DNA of 10,783 nt. It comes from an uncultured Bacilli bacterium. Lineage in GTDB: Bacteria > Bacillota_I > Bacilli_A > RF39 > UBA660. Positions 6,884 through 10,783 of this stretch are shown in pieces (position 1 is the first letter of the stretch; each line of letters opens with the position of its first letter). The stretch is from contig CAJUHL010000051.1 in NCBI GenBank assembly GCA_910586425.1, forward strand, positions 1 through 10,783, read 5' to 3'. The translations under genes were made by a program, and so were the position numbers. The notes under the pieces were generated by a model that had not been told where the DNA came from, did not search any database, and saw only the letters and a program-made list of their open reading frames with translations.

Positions 6884-8626
6884 ATGGAACAAAAGGGTAG
6901 TTTGAAAGATCGTATTCGCTTTTGGCGCTTACAGAGAAAACGAAAAAAAGAACAGAGGAAAAGAAAAGAACAACAGGAATTGAAACAATATTTACAAGAA
7001 AAACAAAACCAAGGAATTTATATCCAACCTGTCACAAAAAAATACAATTTGTTCCAGATTCTAGCATATTCCTTTTTGGGCTTATTTTTAAGTTTATTGG
7101 AGCCTAAAAAAAAGGGAAAAGAAGAAAAGATACGAAAGAAAATCGATCAGGAAATCGAAGCATTAGAAGCAGCTTCTACACAAGAGGAATTACATGATTG
7201 TTATCAAAATTTGTTGCAGCAAGAAAAAGAAATAAAAAAGAAAATAGAATTCCAAAAACAAAATAAGGTTCCAGTCACAAAAGCGTTGGAAATTGGTATT
7301 CAAAAAATTGCTTTGGCCAAACAACAATATTCTGATTTACAAGTCGCATTTTCAGCAAATGAAAAAAAGAAAGAAAAATATCCTAGAAAAGAATTCGTCA
7401 ATCAAAAACCAAATCCACAATCAGAAAGGGATACTTCATGCAAACTCGAGCCAAACAAAGAAATAAAAGCGTTCCAACAAATTCCATTGGGTAATGAGCA
7501 ACCAAAAGTAGGTGAAATAATTATCTCACCCAATAAGAAAATAAAAAAGCCAAAAGAAAAAATAGAAAGGGATAAGGTTAATAGGGATGTTGTATCCAAA
7601 GAAGTGATAAATGTTCAAGAAAAAATGCAAGCAGCAGATTCAAGTGAATTAGAGCCAATTGATAAATATAGAAAATATTTGATGGATGCCAATCAGAAGA
7701 TAAAAAAACAAAAAGAAAATTTAAAAAAACTCAAAGAAAAAATCAAACAATCCAAAACACCTAAAGAGCTCTATCAAATAGAATCTTCTATTTTGTGGAT
7801 TATAAATCAGCTATATTTTTTGATAAAAGAATATGAAGAAATCTCTAAAGAAAAGGAATTTCAATATTTAAAAAATCATATGGAGTATTATACTTTAGAC
7901 AAAAATGATTTGCTTAAAAATAGTAAGACAATTACATTGTTACAAGAGGAATGTAAAGCTTTGATTGATAATATTGATAAAATTGTGATGGAAAAAGAGC
8001 ATAGAAATCAGACGAAAAAACAAGAGCCAAATGCCCGAAAAAAGGAAGAAAAAAAGCCAGTACCTTATTTAGATATGCGAGACTTTAAACAATTGCGATC
8101 ACGAGTTTTAAATGATTTGAATCAGCAAATGGAAGAAATCAAGGACATACAACTTGAATCATTTTGGAAACAACCAACTGGTTTTTTTGGTAAGATGTCA
8201 AGATTTATTTCTACAACAGCAGTATGTCTTATACCACTTACATTTTTTAAAAATAAACTAACAGGAATACTTACAAGCTCTATTTTGGTGCATAATCGGA
8301 TTCGTTCTATGCGACAATTGATTGTAGGAAATGAAGCAATTTATGAAACAGGTCAAAATCTTATTACCGATATTAAAAATAAACAGGATTGTCTAGCAGC
8401 AATCCAAAATCATTTAACGGATTCTTATTTGGAACTCCAACAAATACGAGAAAATATTATTATTCAATACCAATCATTGTATCCTGTTGAAATAGAAAAT
8501 CTATTAACACAAGTTACCATATTAGAAAATCAAATATTGGCAAAATCCCAAAGTCTTCATATGAATCAAGATAAGCTTATTCAAATGAAACAAAAGTATC
8601 AAAAGGTATTAAAAAAAGAATATTAG
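6884..8626 (+). CDS. Lys/Glu-rich coiled-coil protein, membrane-associated, function unknown
   Basis: I do not recognise a family for this 580-residue protein. Layout: a strongly basic N-terminus (residues 1-30, many Arg/Lys), one hydrophobic segment (about 54-72, YNLFQILAYSFLGLFLSLL) and a predicted coiled coil (about 76-160). A Lys/Glu/Pro-rich linker (160-260) is followed by a second long helical stretch (260-375), another charged linker, then a hydrophobic block (about 437-468, with FISTTAVCLIPLTFF) flanked by basic residues, and a C-terminal coiled coil (480-578). The basic N-terminus before a membrane segment suggests that the N-terminus stays inside the cell. No enzyme motif, signal peptidase site or cell-wall anchor is seen. 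The start is set by GGTGAT five bases before the ATG and the promoter just upstream. It is transcribed alone and rightward. A structural or envelope-organising role is only a guess. Confidence 0.85.
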   Translation: MEQKGSLKDRIRFWRLQRKRKKEQRKRKEQQELKQYLQEKQNQGIYIQPVTKKYNLFQILAYSFLGLFLSLLEPKKKGKEEKIRKKIDQEIEALEAASTQEELHDCYQNLLQQEKEIKKKIEFQKQNKVPVTKALEIGIQKIALAKQQYSDLQVAFSANEKKKEKYPRKEFVNQKPNPQSERDTSCKLEPNKEIKAFQQIPLGNEQPKVGEIIISPNKKIKKPKEKIERDKVNRDVVSKEVINVQEKMQAADSSELEPIDKYRKYLMDANQKIKKQKENLKKLKEKIKQSKTPKELYQIESSILWIINQLYFLIKEYEEISKEKEFQYLKNHMEYYTLDKNDLLKNSKTITLLQEECKALIDNIDKIVMEKEHRNQTKKQEPNARKKEEKKPVPYLDMRDFKQLRSRVLNDLNQQMEEIKDIQLESFWKQPTGFFGKMSRFISTTAVCLIPLTFFKNKLTGILTSSILVHNRIRSMRQLIVGNEAIYETGQNLITDIKNKQDCLAAIQNHLTDSYLELQQIRENIIIQYQSLYPVEIENLLTQVTILENQILAKSQSLHMNQDKLIQMKQKYQKVLKKEY

Positions 8627-8635
8627 TTTTTTTAA
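8609..8635 (+). terminator. AT-only hairpin at the end of the coiled-coil gene
   Basis: TTAAAAAAA (8609-8617) and TTTTTTTAA (8627-8635) are exact reverse complements around a nine-base loop that includes the TAG stop. The seven-T run could act as the U tract of a terminator, but a stem of A-T pairs only is weak. It also marks the last bases before the accessory-looking DNA. Confidence 0.3.
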
Positions 8636-8760
8636 TTAAAGTAAAAAATCCATATATATTTAAAGTAAATGGGAAATTAGTTAGAATGATTTTTTCAGAA
8701 AATAGCAATTTCACTGCCGAAGATTGTCTTACGAATGTATTGAAAAACTTATATAGGTAA
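8632..8760 (+). pseudogene. Start-less C-terminal fragment of a small mobile-element-type protein
   Basis: An open frame reading LIKVKNPYIFKVNGKLVRMI (8632-8691) and ending TAEDCLTNVLKNLYR before TAA at 8760. It has no ATG/GTG/TTG start except an internal ATG at 8686 with no ribosome site, and upstream the frame runs open into the end of the coiled-coil gene, where the sequence is not plausible protein of the same family. The pattern KNPY.FK..G..V...FS....T.ED.L resembles the C-terminal half of small conserved proteins found in clostridial mobile elements (DUF6870-like, from memory). The stop is immediately followed by the Shine-Dalgarno site of the HD gene, as in an operon. I read it as the truncated left edge of transferred DNA. 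Confidence 0.5.
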
Positions 8761-8776
8761 GAAGGAGTGACAAAAT

Positions 8777-9562
8777 ATGATTGATATACAAAAATCTAGA
8801 AATTCATTTAAAAGCTTTTTAGAAAAATATAACGATAAAAATCAATTAGGTTTTGAATTAAAAGTAAATCATACTTATCATGTCGTAAAGTATGCTAAAA
8901 ATATTGCAATTAAATTAAATTTATCTGAGGAAGATATAAATTTAGCCGAATTAATAGCACTATTGCACGATATTGGCAGATTTGAGGAAATTACTTTCCT
9001 AAAACAATTTGATAGTGTTAAATTTGATCATGCTTCATATGGAGTTAAAATGCTATTTGAGGATAATTTAATAAGAAATTTTATTGAAGATGACAGCTAT
9101 GACGAAATAATAAAAAATGCAATTGATAATCATAGTAGATTCGCTATTAAAGAAGGATTAAACGAAAGAAGCTTATTGCATTCGAAAATAATAAGAGATG
9201 CTGATAAGTTAGATAACTTCAGAGTAAAAAAAGAAGAAAAAATAGAAGCAATATTTCCTGGAAAAGTGAAAGACAAAAATGATATGGAAAATTCAACATT
9301 ATCTGATAAAGTTTATGAAACAATAAAAAAAGAAAAATGTGTAAACATTCATGATAGAGAAACAGTACTAGACTATTGGTGTTGTGTATTAGCTTTTGTG
9401 TTTGATTTGAACTTTAAAGAATCTTATGAAATTGTTAAAAATAATGATTATATTAATTTATTAATAGATAGATTTAACTATAACCATTTAGAAACACAAA
9501 AAAGAATGGAAAATGTTAGAAGCATAATGAATAATTATATAGGTAAAAAAGACACAAAATAA
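8777..9562 (+). CDS. HD-domain phosphohydrolase
   Basis: A 261-residue soluble metal-dependent phosphohydrolase of the HD superfamily, whose members hydrolyse nucleotides, cyclic nucleotides or other phosphate esters; the substrate here is not predictable. Metal-binding candidates are in the usual order: H32/H35 (NHTYHV), the HD pair in LLHDIGRFE (H64-D65), H85 (FDHASYG), H119 (IDNHSRF) and D143 in RDADKLDNF. The remaining C-terminal 110 residues are helical with no second domain recognised. A strong AAGGAG site lies about ten bases before the ATG. The gene starts 16 bases after the stop of a truncated small protein, and a 22-codon frame and a dinD remnant follow. It looks richer in A/T and in ATA isoleucine codons than the cell-wall genes, which fits recent acquisition. 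It is intact. Confidence 0.85.
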   Translation: MIDIQKSRNSFKSFLEKYNDKNQLGFELKVNHTYHVVKYAKNIAIKLNLSEEDINLAELIALLHDIGRFEEITFLKQFDSVKFDHASYGVKMLFEDNLIRNFIEDDSYDEIIKNAIDNHSRFAIKEGLNERSLLHSKIIRDADKLDNFRVKKEEKIEAIFPGKVKDKNDMENSTLSDKVYETIKKEKCVNIHDRETVLDYWCCVLAFVFDLNFKESYEIVKNNDYINLLIDRFNYNHLETQKRMENVRSIMNNYIGKKDTK

Positions 9563-9577
9563 AAGGAAATGAAATAT

Positions 9578-9646
9578 ATGGAAAACAATAATAGACAAAA
9601 TCAGGCAAATATAAAATGGTTGATTACGATTTATTGTAACCCCTAA
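9578..9646 (+). CDS. 22-residue reading frame, possible gene remnant
   Basis: ATG 9578 opens MENNNRQNQANIKWLITIYC and two more residues before TAA 9646. AAAAGG lies about 11 bases upstream, a poor but possible Shine-Dalgarno spacing; an in-frame ATG also exists at 9569, too close to that site. I recognise no family. The abrupt end after a hydrophilic-then-hydrophobic N-terminus suggests the 5' stump of a deleted gene rather than a functional peptide. It fills the gap between the HD gene and the dinD-like gene. Confidence 0.25.
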   Translation: MENNNRQNQANIKWLITIYCNP

Positions 9647-9672
9647 TTAAAATAAGAAAGAAGGTGTTAAAT

Positions 9673-10541
9673 TTGAATAATAAATTAGAAACAATTTCAA
9701 ATCTATTTGAAGGTGACGAAATAAGAAGCATTTGGGACAATGAAAAAGAAGAATATTATTTTAGTGTTATTGATGTTATTGTTGCTTTAACTAAATCAGA
9801 CAGACCACGTAAATATTGGAATGATTTAAAGAAAAAGCTAGAAAATGAAGGAAGTGAGTTGTCCGAAAAAATCGGACAACTGAAATTAAAATCAAAGGAT
9901 GGTAAATTTTATAATCAGGATGTTCTTGATATGAAAGGAATTTTAAGACTTATAGAATCAGTTCCTAGTCCCAAAGCAGAACCTTTTAAATTATGGTTAG
10001 CATCTTTAGGGAGTGAAAGAATTGATGAAGTATTTGATCCAGAGATTGGATTAATAGAGCAGTAGAATATTATCGAAACCGTGGATATGATGATAAATGG
10101 ATAAAAGCAAGACTTACTGGAATAGTAGATAGATTTAAACTTACTGATGTATGGAAAGAATCAGGAATAGCAAAAGACTATGAATATGGTATACTTACAA
10201 ATGAAATTTATAAATCTTGGTCTGGGATGAAAGCAAGTGAGTATAAAGAGTTTAAGGGGTTACGAAAAGAATCTTTAAGAGATAATATGACAGACATAGA
10301 AGTAGCACTAACTGATTTAGGTGAAATTGCTACAAGAGAACTTGCTAAAGAGCATAAACCATATGGTTTAAAACAAAATAAAGAAATTGCCAAACGAGGT
10401 GGTAATATTGCTAAAATAACTAGAGATAATTTAGAAAAAGAATTAGGTAGAACAGTCATAAGTAACAAAAACTTTTTGAATTATGAGTATATAGATGAGA
10501 AATTAATAAAGGATAAAAAAGAAGATATAAATGAAGAATAA
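9673..10541 (+). pseudogene. dinD: DinD-like (Bro-N family) protein gene, broken by a one-base frameshift
   Basis: The first frame runs from TTG 9673 to a stop at 10065 and carries the N-terminal DinD/Bro-N region (FSVIDVIVALTKSDRPRKYW, then SVPSPKAEPFKLWLASLGSE and RIDEVFDPEIGL). The frame one base back then continues without a break as RAVEYYRNRGYDDKWIKARL, through WSGMKASEYKEFKGLRKESL and LRDNMTD, to HKPYGLKQNKEIAKRGG and a stop at 10541. Restoring one base near 10051-10056 (TTAATAGA to TTAAATAGA) gives about 289 residues, close to E. coli DinD (274). TTG 9673 is preferred to GTG 9664 because the GTG lies inside the Shine-Dalgarno GAAGGTG. In E. coli DinD is SOS-induced and inhibits RecA activities; relatives are common in phages and mobile elements. 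No LexA-type box is visible upstream. A sequencing error cannot be excluded. Confidence 0.8.
9857..9881. repeat. Perfect inverted repeat within the dinD-like gene
   Basis: AGTTGTCCGA (9857-9866) and TCGGACAACT (9872-9881) are exact ten-base reverse complements around a five-A loop. It is unusually GC-containing for this region. It encodes the stretch around LSEKIGQL, so codon constraints may partly explain it. There is no T run, so it is not a terminator for the plus strand. Confidence 0.7.
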
Positions 10542-10626
10542 ATATAATAATTTTGATGATCTTTATAATAGAAATTATAAAGATGATTACGTTGTTGCAA
10601 CCTCCTATAAAAAATTACACATTTAA
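10531..10626 (+). CDS. 31-residue reading frame overlapping the dinD stop
   Basis: ATG 10531 lies in another frame within the last codons of the dinD-like gene and gives MKNKYNNFDDLYNRNYKDDY and eleven more residues to TAA 10626. The overlapping start suggests translational coupling, but there is only a poor GAAGA site upstream and no recognised family. It may be a chance frame or the 5' stump of a lost gene. Its 3' end runs into the palindrome and -35 box of the next promoter. Confidence 0.2.
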   Translation: MKNKYNNFDDLYNRNYKDDYVVATSYKKLHI

Positions 10627-10638
10627 CATTAATTGTGT
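10617..10638. promoter_or_regulatory. Candidate operator: 22-bp imperfect palindrome over the -35 box
   Basis: The half-sites ACACATTTAA (10617-10626) and TTAATTGTGT (10629-10638) pair at nine of ten positions around a CA centre. The -35 box TTAACA (10623-10628) lies inside the left half and the centre. The position fits binding by a dimeric repressor. A weak terminator hairpin is an alternative, but the following bases are not a clean T run. Confidence 0.45.
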
Positions 10639-10651
10639 TTAAATTTATAAT
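10623..10651 (+). promoter_or_regulatory. Near-consensus sigma-A promoter for the last gene
   Basis: TTAACA (10623-10628, five of six) and TATAAT (10646-10651, six of six) are exactly 17 bases apart. The expected start near 10658 falls at the GGAGTG Shine-Dalgarno site, which is seven bases before the ATG at 10671, so the mRNA would have a leader of only about a dozen bases. Confidence 0.65.
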
Positions 10652-10670
10652 TAATTTGGAGTGTGATTTT

Positions 10671-10783
10671 ATGAATAAATATAATATTGAAGAATTAGCA
10701 GAAAAATTAGAACGTTGTAGAAATGTAAATCTTGATGATGTAAAATTAGAAGATGTGGATGAAATAACAGATATAAAAATAGA
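10671..10783 (+). CDS. 5' end of a small protein gene, cut by window edge
   Basis: ATG 10671, preceded by GGAGTG at a seven-base distance, opens MNKYNIEELAEKLERCRNVN and continues acidic (LDDVKLEDVDEITDIKI) for 37 codons to the end of the window. The pattern of a short helix followed by D.V.L.DV.EI.DIKI resembles the N-terminal half of the same small-protein family of clostridial mobile elements to which the fragment at 8632-8760 may belong (from memory, not verified). The promoter and candidate operator directly upstream suggest that the gene is active and regulated. Whether it is complete cannot be seen here. Confidence 0.6.
   Translation, partial: MNKYNIEELAEKLERCRNVNLDDVKLEDVDEITDIKI

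Noticed and set aside
7402..7599. Minus-strand frame of 65 codons within the coiled-coil gene
   Set aside because: Shadow of a Lys/Glu-rich coding sequence; its hydrophobic look follows from antisense of AAA/GAA codons.
10051..10065. Programmed -1 frameshifting in the dinD-like gene
   Set aside because: No slippery heptamer or following pseudoknot is seen at the site, and DinD relatives are normally encoded in one frame; a one-base deletion is simpler.
10208..10468. Minus-strand frame of 86 codons opposite dinD
   Set aside because: The plus strand carries clear DinD C-terminal motifs in this stretch; the antisense frame has no start signals.
1..10783. CRISPR arrays, tRNA or rRNA genes, insertion-sequence transposases, integrases
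   Set aside because: No regularly spaced repeats, cloverleaf-like or rRNA sequence, or recombinase motifs were found on either strand.

Overview
The window is AT-rich DNA from a low-GC Gram-positive bacterium (Bacillota). The cell-wall genes, Shine-Dalgarno sites of the AGAGGTG/AAGGAG type and TTGACA/TATAAT-like promoters all fit this. TGG is the tryptophan codon and TAG/TAA are ordinary stops, so the standard bacterial code applies and this is not a mycoplasma with recoded TGA. An Erysipelotrichales-type or related gut commensal is plausible, but this is inference.

Left part (1-5610, all minus strand): a compact division/cell-wall operon reads right to left as a class B penicillin-binding protein with one PASTA domain (3885-1978), mraY (1968-976) and an ftsW/spoVE-type lipid II polymerase (973 to beyond base 1). 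The spacings are only a few bases, and each Shine-Dalgarno site lies in or at the end of the gene before it. Together they make lipid I, polymerise lipid II and cross-link the strands. murE and murD, which often lie among these genes, are absent here. Upstream of the operon, behind a hairpin terminator, is formate-tetrahydrofolate ligase (fhs, 5610-4000), which has its own extended -10 promoter.

Middle (5611-8626): a short region with back-to-back extended -10 promoters leads rightward into a decayed 5' fragment, probably of an ABC exporter permease, with two single-base frameshifts (5709-6006). Then come a short-chain dehydrogenase (6049-6834) and, from its own promoter, a 580-residue Lys/Glu-rich coiled-coil protein with one or two hydrophobic segments and no recognised family (6884-8626).

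Right part (from about 8627): the DNA looks accessory. It begins with a start-less C-terminal fragment of a small protein (8632-8760), followed by an HD-domain phosphohydrolase (8777-9562), a 22-codon reading frame, a dinD-like gene broken by one missing base (9673-10541), a 31-codon frame overlapping its stop, and the 5' end of another small gene (10671 on). That last gene is driven by a near-consensus promoter whose -35 box sits inside a 22-bp imperfect palindrome, a good operator candidate. The start-less fragment on the left and the N-terminal piece on the right may belong to the same small-protein family of clostridial mobile elements. If so, the layout would suit an element permuted by integration, or tandem paralogues. 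No transposase, integrase, CRISPR array, tRNA or rRNA is visible.
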